Below are positions 1 through 8,804 of a stretch of 64,000 bases of DNA, piece by piece. The DNA is taken from contig NZ_CP075175.1 in assembly GCF_021223605.1 (NCBI RefSeq), forward strand, positions 806,001 through 870,000. Direction: 5' to 3'. The notes beneath the pieces are model-generated. The model saw nothing but the letters and a program-made list of their open reading frames with translations. It searched no databases and was not told the origin of the DNA. Within the stretch, counting starts at the first letter, position 1; each line of letters opens with the position of its first letter. This stretch comes from Paenibacillus sp. 481 (GTDB taxonomy: Bacteria; Bacillota; Bacilli; Paenibacillales; Paenibacillaceae). A program made the position numbers and the translations under genes.

Positions 1-602
1 ATGGCACGAAGTTGTGGGATAAATACGATCAACATGAAAATAAAAATGGACCACTGCTCGATTTGCTGCATACGAATGCGCAGCGGCTTCGGCGCTAAAT
101 CCTCAATAATACGGTAACCATCTAGCGGTGGCAGTGGGATTAAGTTAAATAAGAACAACAAAGTATTAAACTTGATGAAATTGGTCAAAAACAACACCAT
201 AGCTAATTCCATCTTATCTGCTGGTTGAATGCTGTACCAGCCGAATTTGAGGCCAATATAAAAGATAAACGAACCGATTAAAGCAAGCAGCAAGTTGCTT
301 AACGGCCCTACTGCCGACACGATAATACCCATTAAACGTGGTTTCTTAAAATTATCACGATTTACAGGAACGGGCTTGGCCCAACCGAAGCCTACAAGAA
401 TGAATAGCAGCGCTCCGAGAAAATCAAAATGCTTAGCGGGATTCAACGTTACGCGTCCGAGCATTTTCGCTGTCGGATCGCCGAATTTCCATGCCGCGTA
501 GGCGTGTGCAAATTCATGCACCGAGAAAGAAATCAAAAGAACGATCAGTACAAACGGTAAAACGTCTAGCGGCACAACAAATAACCTATCTAAAAACTCC
601 AT
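1..602 (-). CDS. Site-2 protease family (M50) membrane metalloprotease, C-terminus cut off by window edge
   Basis: The frame opens with ATG at 602 and stays open to the left edge, so about 200 N-terminal residues are visible. A hydrophobic first helix is followed by HEFAH near residue 30, the zinc-binding HExxH of M50 intramembrane proteases. A second signature, NLIPLPPLDG near residue 165, supplies the aspartate ligand typical of the family, and several more hydrophobic segments follow. Such short M50 proteins cleave or are thought to cleave membrane substrates within the bilayer; the substrate here is unknown. The gene lies 15 bp downstream of prmA on the same strand and probably shares its transcript. 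Family assignment is secure, specific role is not. Confidence 0.88.
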   Translation of the reverse strand, partial: MEFLDRLFVVPLDVLPFVLIVLLISFSVHEFAHAYAAWKFGDPTAKMLGRVTLNPAKHFDFLGALLFILVGFGWAKPVPVNRDNFKKPRLMGIIVSAVGPLSNLLLALIGSFIFYIGLKFGWYSIQPADKMELAMVLFLTNFIKFNTLLFLFNLIPLPPLDGYRIIEDLAPKPLRIRMQQIEQWSIFIFMLIVFIPQLRA

Positions 603-617
603 AACATCCCCACTCCC

Positions 618-1598
618 TTAGGAACGTTTACGAGCGACAATGGCCACCCAGTCCCCTTCATAATGCTTCTCTTCGATCGTGAAGCCGCTTGCTTGCAGCG
701 CTTCCTCCACGACATGTTCTTTTTTAATAATAATACCTGATGTAATGTACACGCCATCCGGTTGCAGCGCTTCGTACACATCGTCAACAAATAGGGTAAT
801 AATTTCCGCCAAAATGTTCGCCACGACCACTTTAATCGGCAGCTGCACGCCAAGCTCTGTCGCCTGCTGGGTCTCACTCGTTTTGATGACGTTCAACAAG
901 TCACCCTCTCGAACGGTAACGGACGAATCAAGGCCGTTTAACTGTACGTTTTCGCGAGCGCTTTGCACCGCAACAGGGTCAAGATCAATCGCCAGTACAT
1001 GACGTGCTCCTAATTTACATGCGCCAATAGCGAGCACACCAGAGCCTGTACCGACGTCAATAACGTCTTCTCCACCTTGAATAACCGCTTCCAACGTGCG
1101 CAAGCACAGCGATGTCGTCGGGTGTGTGCCTGTACCGAACGCCATACCTGGGTCGAGCTCGATAATTTGCTCTGCTTCGGTTTCAGGCGTGTAGTCCTCC
1201 CACGAAGGCTTGATCGTCAAGCGCTCTGATACACGCACTGGTTTGAAATACTGCTTCCATGCGTTCGCCCAGTCGTCTTCATGCAGCCTGCGCCAAGACA
1301 TGGCAGCTGTACCTGGGTCGATTTGAAATGACTTAAGCAATTCGATCCGCTCTTTAATATCGACTTCGATCGCGCTCAGATCGGAACCATCCGCGAAATA
1401 GCCTTGGATGACCGCTTGCCCTTCAGGAATATCGTTCAGGGGCAGATCGTAAAGTTTGCCGTACGTCGTATCGCGCTCTTTGTTGAGCGTACCTGATTCT
1501 TCGATCGCAACGCCGCCTGCGCCCGCTTCATGCAAAAAGTTCGAAACCATTTCGATAGCTTGTTCTGTGGTATGTATCGTTAATTCATGCCAATACAA
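618..1598 (-). CDS. prmA: Ribosomal protein L11 methyltransferase
   Basis: PrmA trimethylates ribosomal protein L11 using S-adenosylmethionine. The N-terminal substrate-recognition domain begins MYWHELTIHTT, and the class I methyltransferase motif DVGTGSGVLAIGA and the following VVANILAEII segment are intact. The open frame extends upstream to 1643, but a strong Shine-Dalgarno (GAGGAGGAG, 1606-1614) sits 7 bases before a TTG at 1598, and the product then begins where PrmA proteins normally begin. The protein is about 326 residues, close to the usual length of 310-320. In Bacillus subtilis prmA directly follows dnaJ; here about 8.6 kb of other genes separates them. Confidence 0.95.
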   Translation of the reverse strand: MYWHELTIHTTEQAIEMVSNFLHEAGAGGVAIEESGTLNKERDTTYGKLYDLPLNDIPEGQAVIQGYFADGSDLSAIEVDIKERIELLKSFQIDPGTAAMSWRRLHEDDWANAWKQYFKPVRVSERLTIKPSWEDYTPETEAEQIIELDPGMAFGTGTHPTTSLCLRTLEAVIQGGEDVIDVGTGSGVLAIGACKLGARHVLAIDLDPVAVQSARENVQLNGLDSSVTVREGDLLNVIKTSETQQATELGVQLPIKVVVANILAEIITLFVDDVYEALQPDGVYITSGIIIKKEHVVEEALQASGFTIEEKHYEGDWVAIVARKRS

Positions 1599-1760
1599 AA
1601 TAGTGCTCCTCCTCGGTGTTACGTTCAATGTTTGATGTTGCATGGTTGATGTTTACATGTTTAAAGTTCAATATTTAGTGGTTAGTGTTACAACGGATCG
1701 TGTACCGCCCCTATAACAAATAGGAAGCAACCCACATCCTTATTATTGTACACAAAAACA

Positions 1761-1809
1761 AAACTCCTTACAACGATAGTCAACGAGACTATCTGGTTGC
1801 AAGAAGTTT
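1761..1809 (-). terminator. Rho-independent terminator of the YfhD-like operon
   Basis: A long stem pairs 1761-1781 with 1791-1809 with few mismatches, including a perfect inner GATAGTC/GACTATC helix around a 5-base loop. Read leftward it is followed by a T-rich tract (complement of the A-rich 1752-1764). It lies just downstream of the gene ending at 1840. Confidence 0.8.
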
Positions 1810-1839
1810 GGGAGCAACAGTACACGTAATAACGCCACT

Positions 1840-2190
1840 TTACATCATACCGTAGTGATCTTTTACAATGGAACTCGCTTGTGCAAGCAATTCGCTGGGA
1901 AGACTCGCCTGTAGTACATAATGCCCGTCATGCTTCTGTGTAAAGCCGTGAGTATCACTAGCACCAGCTGACTTAGCTATGCCTCCATCCAGATCGCCAG
2001 CTTCAATGTCAGCTGTCTCGGTCGCATCTTTGGCGGCGAAGAGCTTAGAAACGACCTCGCTAATTTCACTCTCACTACTCGAATACTCGTGATGAGTGAC
2101 GCTTACAGGATGTGCCCGCAGACTGACTAACTTACGCGCACAAGCATTCACATCTTCGACACGAGTAAAACTCGCCTCGATCTGTGTCAT
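1840..2190 (-). CDS. Hypothetical small soluble protein (116 aa)
   Basis: I do not recognise a named family. The protein starts MTQIEASFTRVEDVNACARKL, has an acidic central stretch and ends in ASLPSELLAQASSIVKDHYGMM. The arrangement, a helix after a first strand and a C-terminal strand-helix, loosely resembles small general-stress proteins of the YflT type, but that is only an impression. Its ATG overlaps the stop codon of the upstream YfhD-like gene (ATGA), so the two are translationally coupled and share the terminator at 1761-1809. No signal peptide or membrane segment is visible. Confidence 0.7.
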   Translation of the reverse strand: MTQIEASFTRVEDVNACARKLVSLRAHPVSVTHHEYSSSESEISEVVSKLFAAKDATETADIEAGDLDGGIAKSAGASDTHGFTQKHDGHYVLQASLPSELLAQASSIVKDHYGMM

Positions 2191-2381
2191 CGTCCTTGTG
2201 CCCTTTCATCTGCTTGACGGGCTCGTTCTTGCGCTTCAAGATCAGCCGCATCCGCTAATTCCTGTGCAAACTCTACATCTTCGGCTTTGCCAGCTACTAA
2301 ATCCGTCTTTCCAGCCGCCAAATCAGCTTGCTGCGCTAACCCGTTAGCACGCAGCTCTTTGTTCGATTCATGGTTCGTCAT
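2187..2381 (-). CDS. YfhD family small acidic protein
   Basis: A 64-residue, highly charged protein rich in Ala, Glu and Asp. Its C-terminal half, with DVEFAQELADAADLEAQERA, matches what I remember of the conserved core of the YfhD family found in spore-forming Bacilli. The family's function is unknown. The frame is open to 2408, but GGAGG just upstream of the ATG at 2381 fixes the likely start (MTNHESNKEL). The stop overlaps the start of the next gene by ATGA. Family assignment is from memory of the motif, not from a search. Confidence 0.7.
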   Translation of the reverse strand: MTNHESNKELRANGLAQQADLAAGKTDLVAGKAEDVEFAQELADAADLEAQERARQADERAQGR

Positions 2382-2527
2382 CTTAACCCTCCATTTTCGA
2401 TCATGCAACTATGCAGGTCAAATTCTCTCTTCCTCCATAACATGATCCAAAAAGAAGAACATTATGTACAACTTCTGTCGTTTACATGGACGGTAAAAAT
2501 GATAATAGCCAGACGCTAGACTACACT

Positions 2528-3085
2528 TTACATATTGTAATTCGCGTAATGCTTCCACAACTCTTTACTGGATGTCGTTACAGCTACAGCTCCATCTCGC
2601 AATGAACGTTCCACATCATCTGTCGTTCGAATAAACCCACCTGCCAATAGCGGAATACTAATTTCCTGCTTCATATAATTAACCATCGGACTCGGGAGCA
2701 CCTCGACAAAATCAGGTATCGTCTTTTCGAGTAAGGCGCAGCTTTTTTCAAACGAACTATTATCGATTAAAAAAATACGCTGAATCGCGACTACGCCCTT
2801 CTGCTTAGCTTTCGTAATCACACTCGCTTTTGTAGACAGCAATCCGTAAGGGCGAAATTCTTGACATAAATATTCAACCGCATAGCTGTCGCTTTGCAGC
2901 CCTTGAATGAGATCCACGTGTAGCATTAATTTTTTGGAATGAGCTTGCGCCATTTGAAACATCGCTTTTAATTGGGACATATGTACGTCTAGTACGACTA
3001 GGTATTCGTATGGACTGGTTAGCAGCTTCTCAAAATCTTTCATCTGCCGAACCGCAGGTAGTATAGGTTGATTGGAAAAATACAT
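2528..3085 (-). CDS. glpP: Glycerol-3-phosphate responsive antiterminator GlpP
   Basis: GlpP binds glycerol-3-phosphate and the leader mRNA of glp genes, letting polymerase pass an early terminator. The sequence matches the family throughout: MYFSNQPILPAVRQMKDFEK at the start, HVDLIQGL in the middle, and the phosphate-binding LLAGGFIRTTDDV segment with VTTSS near the end of a TIM-barrel-like fold. About 185 residues is close to the B. subtilis protein (about 190). An AAGGAGA site supports the ATG at 3085 over the longer frame to 3130. A matching target, the leader hairpin of glpD, is present at 8646-8698, although glpP itself is about 4 kb away and separately transcribed. Confidence 0.93.
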   Translation of the reverse strand: MYFSNQPILPAVRQMKDFEKLLTSPYEYLVVLDVHMSQLKAMFQMAQAHSKKLMLHVDLIQGLQSDSYAVEYLCQEFRPYGLLSTKASVITKAKQKGVVAIQRIFLIDNSSFEKSCALLEKTIPDFVEVLPSPMVNYMKQEISIPLLAGGFIRTTDDVERSLRDGAVAVTTSSKELWKHYANYNM

Positions 3086-3246
3086 AATGGTCTCCTTGAA
3101 TTTAAAATAGTTGATTAGCATGAATCTCATCTAAAATAAAAAGCAACCTTGTATGTGCAGGAGTTCATCGTCCATAAGACGATCACGCTAATCGTATCGT
3201 TGGAACATCACTTCGTCAAATTTGAGGAGCTTTGTCTCAACATAAA

Positions 3247-3281
3247 AAGCCCTTGGAACTGCCTAACGGCAATCCCAAGGA
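3247..3281 (-). terminator. Terminator of the secreted FN3 protein gene
   Basis: The stem CCTTGG (3251-3256) pairs with CCAAGG (3275-3280) and an inner TGCC/GGCA helix. On the minus strand it is followed by TTTTT (complement of 3245-3249). It sits between the gene ending at 3351 and glpP. Confidence 0.75.
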
Positions 3282-3350
3282 CATCAGTTATTACTCTAAT
3301 ACCACACAATTAAAGTGTTAATACTTGTTCCTTAATCTGCTTGCGAAATA

Positions 3351-5744
3351 TTAAAGCTCCAATGATGGAGTCGGATCTGGATTGACAACAACTGGCGGTG
3401 TTACCGGTGGTGTAACAGGCGGCGTTGTCGGCTTCGCTCCAGAATCATAACCATTTACTTCAAATGTAATAATCTTATCAAAGAAGACGTAGTCTTTGCG
3501 CTTCTTAAATGGACCTTTGTTATTGTTATGCTTGTCGAACGCGAACATCACTGAGCCTGTTCCCGCTGCGCGATTCTCATACCACGTAATGAAGGCATTT
3601 ACTTCGCCCATCGACAAGTCGAACTCTTTTTCGATACCGTTATTCAGTGTAATGTTAAGCAAGGCACGATCACCAGACTGACCATCATCACCTGGATTTG
3701 GGTTCGGATCTGGCTTTGGATTAGGTCCTGGACCATTATCTTTCGGTGTAGCAAAAGCTTGATTAGAATCTGTACTTTCTCCTGCAGTACCAACAGCTGT
3801 TACTACATAGTAGTAAGTTGTACCGTTTGTTACATTCACATCTGTATAGCTGTTTGTGTTGCCCGCTACGCTACCAATCGTTGTATACGGACCACCTGAC
3901 TTCGTGCTGCGTTTTACATTGTAGCTTGTTGCATTAGCAACAGCATCCCAGTTCAACACAACCTGCTTATTGCCTGCTGTGGCAGTCAAATTAAGAGGTA
4001 CTTGAGTCGGTTCTCCACCTTTTCCAAATACGTTCCATTCAAAAACGTACACATTTGCATTCGACTTCAATACCACTGTTTTTACATTTTTCACTGGTGC
4101 TGGTAGAGCTTGAACGGTATCCAGCTTCAATGCCTTTTGTGAATGCAACAGATTGTTGTCTGCATCATACAATTCAACAATTGACTCCGAATCGATCTTT
4201 GCAATAAACGATGTGATTTCTACTGGTGATCCAAATGTGTACCAAATTAGACCTCCCGCTCCCGGAGCGGTAAGTGTACCAGTATTGTTGTCCGTAACTT
4301 CCCGAACCTTTTTCGTCGATGTCGCCAGCGTTCCGCCTACATTTAACTGCAAACCATCCAACAAACCACCAGTATACTTAGTAGCGTTTGGTGTCAATCC
4401 TTTTTGAGGCGAATCTACACTTTCTCCTGCCTCATTTACAGCACTTACTACATAATAATAGGTCGTACCGTTGCTTACTGCTTTATCGGTATATGAAGTT
4501 CCATTTAGGTTGCGAGCTATAACTGCGAATGGACCACCTGGTGATGTAGAGCGCTTAACGTTATATGATTTAGCACCTGTATTTGCCCACTCAAAATAAA
4601 CTGTTTTATCTCCAGCTTGAGACCAACCGATCGTTGTTGGCAACGGTGGCGTTGATGGCGTACCAAATACATTCCATTCAAAAACATACACATTTGCACT
4701 TGACTTCAAAATAACTGTGGTTACATTTTTAACTGATTCTGAAAGAGATTGAACTCCGTCCAACCTCAATGCTGGTTGTGCATGTAAAAGATTGTTCGCT
4801 GCATCATAAAACTCAACCGTTACAGCTGAATCGGTATGAGCAATAAAGGAAGAGATCTCAACTGGCGTAGTGAACGTGTGCCAAATAAGGTTTCCTGCGC
4901 CCGGAGCGGCAAGCGTACCCGCATTATTGTCTGTAACTTCCCGAACCTTTTTCGTTGATGTCGCCAGCGTTCCGCCTACATTTAATTGCAAACCGTCCAA
5001 CAGACCTCCAGTATACTTGGTAGCGGCTGGTTTCAGTCCTTTTTGCGGGGAGTCCGCACTTTCTCCTGCCTCATTTACAGCACTTACTACATAATAGTAA
5101 GTAGTACCGTTGCTTACTGCTGTATCCGTGTATGCTTGTCCATACACACTTTGAGCTACTGCAACATATGGACCACCTGAAGAGGTAGAACGCTTAACAT
5201 TATATGATTTAGCACCTGTATTCGCCCATTCAAAATAAACATTTGTATCTCTAGTTTGAGACCAACCGATCGTTGTTGGCAATGGTGGCGTAGATGGTGT
5301 TGTGAATACGTTCCACTCATAAACGTACACATTTGCACTTGACTTCAAGACAACTGTTGTAACATTTTTCACTGGTGTTGGGAGAGATTGAACTCCTTCC
5401 ACTCTCAATGCCGGTTGTGCATGTAAAAGATTGTTCGCTGCATCATACAACTCAACCGTTACAGCTGAATCCACTTTTGCAATGAACGATGTAATTTCAA
5501 CTGGCGTTGCAAATGTGTGCCAAACAAGATTTCCTGCGCCTGGAGCTTTCATAGAATTCGGATTGTTATCCGTCATTTCCGAAAATCCTGCCCCTGAAGC
5601 TTGGCCCAACTTATTGCTTATTTGCAATTTAACTCCGTCTAGCAAGCCTCCCGTGTATTGGCTTGGTGCAGCATGAGCAGGAGTGATGCTTATTACGCTC
5701 ATAATCAAGGCTAGCATTAATAATGAATAACTAAACTTTTTCAA
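3351..5744 (-). CDS. Large secreted protein with three internal repeats and fibronectin type III domains
   Basis: This 797-residue exported protein has a signal peptide ending at AHA near residue 25. Three copies of a beta-rich module, each opening YTGGLLDG (near residues 30, 243 and 459) and closing EWNVF, alternate with fibronectin type III domains marked by SYNVKRST and GTTYYYVV. A Gly/Pro/Asn linker near residue 670 leads to a C-terminal domain (LNITLNNGIEKEFDLS to ITFEVNGY) and a Pro-Thr-rich tail ending SLEL, without LPXTG or S-layer homology motif. The start is TTG at 5744 behind a G-rich ribosome site. Repeats 1 and 2 are close to identical over long stretches, suggesting recent duplication. 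It may act in adhesion or carbohydrate binding; no catalytic motif is visible. Confidence 0.8.
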   Translation of the reverse strand: MKKFSYSLLMLALIMSVISITPAHAAPSQYTGGLLDGVKLQISNKLGQASGAGFSEMTDNNPNSMKAPGAGNLVWHTFATPVEITSFIAKVDSAVTVELYDAANNLLHAQPALRVEGVQSLPTPVKNVTTVVLKSSANVYVYEWNVFTTPSTPPLPTTIGWSQTRDTNVYFEWANTGAKSYNVKRSTSSGGPYVAVAQSVYGQAYTDTAVSNGTTYYYVVSAVNEAGESADSPQKGLKPAATKYTGGLLDGLQLNVGGTLATSTKKVREVTDNNAGTLAAPGAGNLIWHTFTTPVEISSFIAHTDSAVTVEFYDAANNLLHAQPALRLDGVQSLSESVKNVTTVILKSSANVYVFEWNVFGTPSTPPLPTTIGWSQAGDKTVYFEWANTGAKSYNVKRSTSPGGPFAVIARNLNGTSYTDKAVSNGTTYYYVVSAVNEAGESVDSPQKGLTPNATKYTGGLLDGLQLNVGGTLATSTKKVREVTDNNTGTLTAPGAGGLIWYTFGSPVEITSFIAKIDSESIVELYDADNNLLHSQKALKLDTVQALPAPVKNVKTVVLKSNANVYVFEWNVFGKGGEPTQVPLNLTATAGNKQVVLNWDAVANATSYNVKRSTKSGGPYTTIGSVAGNTNSYTDVNVTNGTTYYYVVTAVGTAGESTDSNQAFATPKDNGPGPNPKPDPNPNPGDDGQSGDRALLNITLNNGIEKEFDLSMGEVNAFITWYENRAAGTGSVMFAFDKHNNNKGPFKKRKDYVFFDKIITFEVNGYDSGAKPTTPPVTPPVTPPVVVNPDPTPSLEL

Positions 5745-5870
5745 TTTTATTCCCCCCCTGGAAAAATTAAATCACCAGTAATATTTAGTTCAACATCAAA
5801 CCAAACATTATAAATATTAGCAATGTATTGTTATTTTATTTCTCATTGCCAAATATGATTTATTATTCTA

Positions 5871-5890
5871 ATGTTAGATTAATCTAACAT
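5871..5890. promoter_or_regulatory. Perfect 20-bp palindrome in a divergent, A+T-rich intergenic region
   Basis: Within the roughly 320 bp between the divergent FN3 gene and the glycerophosphodiesterase gene, ATGTTAGATT is followed directly by its exact complement AATCTAACAT. A dyad without a loop is a poor terminator and a reasonable operator for a dimeric repressor. The rest of 5745-6065 is A+T-rich and holds no gene that I can support. Confidence 0.45.
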
Positions 5891-6065
5891 AATTTTATTT
5901 AGATATCTAAACATTTAATTCCATAATTGTTTTTCTGTATTCATTTTCAATAAATAATTTTCTAAATATGTATAATTCTATACTCAGGCTTTATTGTTAT
6001 AATTAAACTTTCAAGTGCAAGATGAAGGCCCTATACTTGTTATATGATAAGACGAGGTGAAATGG

Positions 6066-6785
6066 ATGTTAATTTGGTCACACCGCGGTGTCTCTGGCTA
6101 CGCCCCAGAAAACACGATGGCTGCGTTTCGAAAAGCGATACAAATGGACTGTGCAGGGATTGAGCTCGACATTCAACAGACTAAGGACGGGCAAATCATC
6201 ATTATTCATGACGAAGATGTGCAGCGTACGACTAATGGAAAAGGCTTTGTCATTGATCATCTGCTTGAAGATATTCGCCGCCTAGATGCCGGAAGCTGGT
6301 TTCATCCGGACTTTGCAGCCGAGAGGCTGCCTACGCTGGATGAATTTTTGGATTTGGTAGAGCCGACAAATATGATCATTAATATCGAGATTAAGAATGT
6401 ACCCTTTTTCTATCAAGGAATTGAAGAGAAATTGATTGCTGCTGTAAAAGCGCGCGGGATGATGGAGCGCATTATTGTGTCCTCCTTTGACCATGTTGCC
6501 TTAGCAAAAATGGCCCGGTTGGAGCCTAGTATCAAGCTAGGCGTCCTCTTTGGCGATCGCCTGCTTGAGCCTTGGCGCTATGTGCAGTCACTGCCTTTTA
6601 AAGCATATAGTGTACATCCGCATTTTTCGTTTGCCGATGAAACATTTATTTCCGAGTTCCATAAGCTCGGTTGTAAAGTATATGCTTACACGGTCGACCG
6701 CCCTGAATGGGCTGCCGAGCTAGAGGCAAGAGGTATTGACGGCATTTTTTCCAATGTGCCCGATCAAGTGCAGCACACAAAATAA
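6066..6785 (+). CDS. Glycerophosphodiester phosphodiesterase
   Basis: The enzyme hydrolyses deacylated phospholipid glycerophosphodiesters to glycerol-3-phosphate and an alcohol. Family motifs are complete: SHRGVSGYAPENT with the catalytic His, GIELDIQQTKDG with metal-binding Glu and Asp, IIHDEDVQRTTNGKG with the second His, and INIEIK. At 239 residues without a signal peptide it matches the cytoplasmic UgpQ type. The ATG at 6066 has GAGGTG five bases upstream; the frame also begins with a GTG at 6057 inside that site, which is less likely. It converges on glpD, so product and consumer of glycerol-3-phosphate are neighbours, though on opposite strands. Confidence 0.93.
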   Translation: MLIWSHRGVSGYAPENTMAAFRKAIQMDCAGIELDIQQTKDGQIIIIHDEDVQRTTNGKGFVIDHLLEDIRRLDAGSWFHPDFAAERLPTLDEFLDLVEPTNMIINIEIKNVPFFYQGIEEKLIAAVKARGMMERIIVSSFDHVALAKMARLEPSIKLGVLFGDRLLEPWRYVQSLPFKAYSVHPHFSFADETFISEFHKLGCKVYAYTVDRPEWAAELEARGIDGIFSNVPDQVQHTK

Positions 6786-6866
6786 GTTCAACACGCTAAA
6801 TAAGGAGCAGTGTTCATGCATCATTTCATTTCATGCCATGACAAATAGATACTGCTCCAACGATGG

Positions 6867-6898
6867 CAAGGGTCTCTTCCGAACAGCAGAGACCCTTT
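6867..6898. terminator. Bidirectional terminator between the phosphodiesterase gene and glpD
   Basis: AGGGTCTC (6869-6876) pairs perfectly with GAGACCCT (6889-6896) around a 12-base loop; short A/T flanks on both sides suit both converging genes, although the T tracts are modest. Confidence 0.7.
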
Positions 6899-6933
6899 GT
6901 CGTATTTAAACGGCGTACAAGTTTATATACAAA

Positions 6934-8622
6934 TTATTGCGCGTTTACAGCATACTCGATCTCCCGCTTCGCATCCTGCAAATAAAGTGCGGTCTGCGCT
7001 TCATCCCACGCGAACACCTCTGCCATATACGTCGTCACAGGCTCAAGCCACAACTTAGCCGCTTGAATATTAAAGTTAACCGCTGCTGTGCGGCGTGTAA
7101 TAAAATCGACTGGGCGAGCCACCATCTCCTGCTCGACACCGTACACCAGCGCAGCCAATACATCTGCTGCAAGACCGTAACGGTGCGCCTGCTCGCCAAG
7201 TCGCTCCATCAATTGATAGACGTGCTTCACGTTCGTACCGTATAAACGTGTAAGCTCCAAAGCGCGCGCCTCACTGAGGCCCAGCTTAACTCCTTCCAGC
7301 GTCCACACACGGCAGAAATCAGCAAATGTGCCTTGTACATCGCCGCCAGACAAGGTGATACGGTCTGTCGAGCAGCTCGGATATGCCGCACCTTTGTCTG
7401 TTTGCAGCTGCTTCGCTACTAAATCAACGACACGCTCGGCCATTTTGCGGTAGCCTGTCAGCTTGCCCCCCGCTATCGTAATTAAGCCACTTGGCGATAT
7501 AAAAATTTCATCCTTACGCGACAGCTCAGATGGCGATTTGCCGTCTTCATGAATAAGCGGCCGCAAGCCTGCCCAAGACGATTCTACATCCGTCTCCGTT
7601 AGCTGAATCGTCGGAAACATATAGTTAGCCGCTTGCAGCAAATACGTCAAATCTTCACGCGTCATACGCGGATGCTCGATATCCCCGTTGTAATTCGTAT
7701 CTGTCGTGCCCACGTAAGCTTTCCCATCTCGCGGTATCGCAAACACCATTCGACCGTCCGGCGTATCAAAATAAACCGTCTGCCGTAGCGGAAACCGCGA
7801 CTGGTCGACCACAATATGAACCCCCTTCGTCAAATGTAGCCGCTTGCCTTGCTTCGAACCGTCTAGCTCGCGCAACGTGTCCACCCACGGCCCTGCCGCG
7901 TTGACCACTTTATCGGCACGGATTTCAAGCGCTTCCCCGCCGTTCAAATCAACCGCGTTAACGCCAACAACTTTACCGTTCTCATAGATGAACGATGCGG
8001 CCTTTACATAGTTAAGTGCGGTCACCCCACGCTGGGCTGCGCTCTTCATAATTTCGAGCGTCAAGCGGGCATCATCCGTGCGGTACTCCACATAGTAGCC
8101 GCCTGCCTTTAGCTTATCGCTGCGCAGTAACGGCTCTTTAGCAAGCGTTTGCTGCTTATTCAGCATCGTGCGACGCTCTTCCCGCTTAACACCTGCCAGC
8201 ATGTCATACACGTACAAGCCGACAGAAGTCGCCCATTTGCCGAATGTGCCGCCTTCAACAATAGGCATAAGCATCCATTCCGGCACCACAACGTGCGGTG
8301 CGTTCTCATACACAATTGCCCGCTCACGCCCCACTTCCTGCACAAGCTTTACCTCGAACTGCTTTAAGTAACGCAGACCGCCATGCACGAGCTTGGTTGA
8401 ACGACTGCTCGTTCCGGCAGCAAAGTCTTGCATCTCAATAAGTGCCGTTTTTAAGCCGCGTTCAGCTGCATCCAGCGCAATACCTGCACCTGTAATGCCA
8501 CCCCCGATTACGAGTAAATCATATTTTTCGGAGCGAAGGCGCTCCTTATAATCGTGTCTATTTAGGCTGGAAAATGTCGTTACTGTAGCTGTTGATGCTG
8601 TCGTTGTACGTGTATATGTCAT
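6934..8622 (-). CDS. glpD: Aerobic glycerol-3-phosphate dehydrogenase
   Basis: GlpD oxidises glycerol-3-phosphate to dihydroxyacetone phosphate and passes electrons through FAD to the quinone pool at the membrane. The FAD-binding motif YDLLVIGGGITGAGIALDA lies near residue 35, followed by GTSSRSTKLVHGGLRYL, the DAO core and a C-terminal domain of the GlpD type. The open frame continues up to 8700, but this extension is the leader hairpin; GGAAAGGA before the ATG at 8622 gives 562 residues, near the B. subtilis length of 555. Promoter (8737-8765) and GlpP-type leader terminator (8646-8698) are recognisable upstream. Confidence 0.96.
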   Translation of the reverse strand: MTYTRTTTASTATVTTFSSLNRHDYKERLRSEKYDLLVIGGGITGAGIALDAAERGLKTALIEMQDFAAGTSSRSTKLVHGGLRYLKQFEVKLVQEVGRERAIVYENAPHVVVPEWMLMPIVEGGTFGKWATSVGLYVYDMLAGVKREERRTMLNKQQTLAKEPLLRSDKLKAGGYYVEYRTDDARLTLEIMKSAAQRGVTALNYVKAASFIYENGKVVGVNAVDLNGGEALEIRADKVVNAAGPWVDTLRELDGSKQGKRLHLTKGVHIVVDQSRFPLRQTVYFDTPDGRMVFAIPRDGKAYVGTTDTNYNGDIEHPRMTREDLTYLLQAANYMFPTIQLTETDVESSWAGLRPLIHEDGKSPSELSRKDEIFISPSGLITIAGGKLTGYRKMAERVVDLVAKQLQTDKGAAYPSCSTDRITLSGGDVQGTFADFCRVWTLEGVKLGLSEARALELTRLYGTNVKHVYQLMERLGEQAHRYGLAADVLAALVYGVEQEMVARPVDFITRRTAAVNFNIQAAKLWLEPVTTYMAEVFAWDEAQTALYLQDAKREIEYAVNAQ

Positions 8623-8645
8623 CGCTAAGGTCCTTTCCGGAACAT

Positions 8646-8698
8646 AAAAAGGGACCACAACACGCGCATTGATGTAGTCAATGCGTAGTTGTGGTCCC
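8646..8698 (-). promoter_or_regulatory. glpD leader terminator, expected target of GlpP antitermination
   Basis: In the transcribed strand a perfect 11-bp stem pairs 8688-8698 with 8651-8661, an inner perfect 8-bp stem pairs 8678-8685 with 8665-8672 around a 5-base loop, and TTTTT follows. It lies between a sigma-A-like promoter and the glpD start. This is the arrangement known for GlpP-controlled glpD in Bacillus. Confidence 0.85.
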
Positions 8699-8736
8699 AC
8701 TCTTATCTCCGACCGAGTTTATGAACTTATAGGTCT

Positions 8737-8765
8737 AGCATAAAGGATTGTGTACCTATTTTCAA
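8737..8765 (-). promoter_or_regulatory. Predicted sigma-A promoter of glpD
   Basis: On the minus strand TTGAAA (complement of 8760-8765) is separated by 17 bases from TATGCT (complement of 8737-8742). The predicted start of transcription, near 8730, lies upstream of the leader terminator. Confidence 0.65.
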
Positions 8766-8804
8766 TAGGCAGGTGGACAACAGGGCGAATACAAAATAAC
8801 CCAG

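Noticed and set aside
8623-8700. N-terminal 26-residue extension of GlpD
   Set aside because: The extension is encoded by the leader hairpin; a good ribosome site and the family length support ATG 8622.
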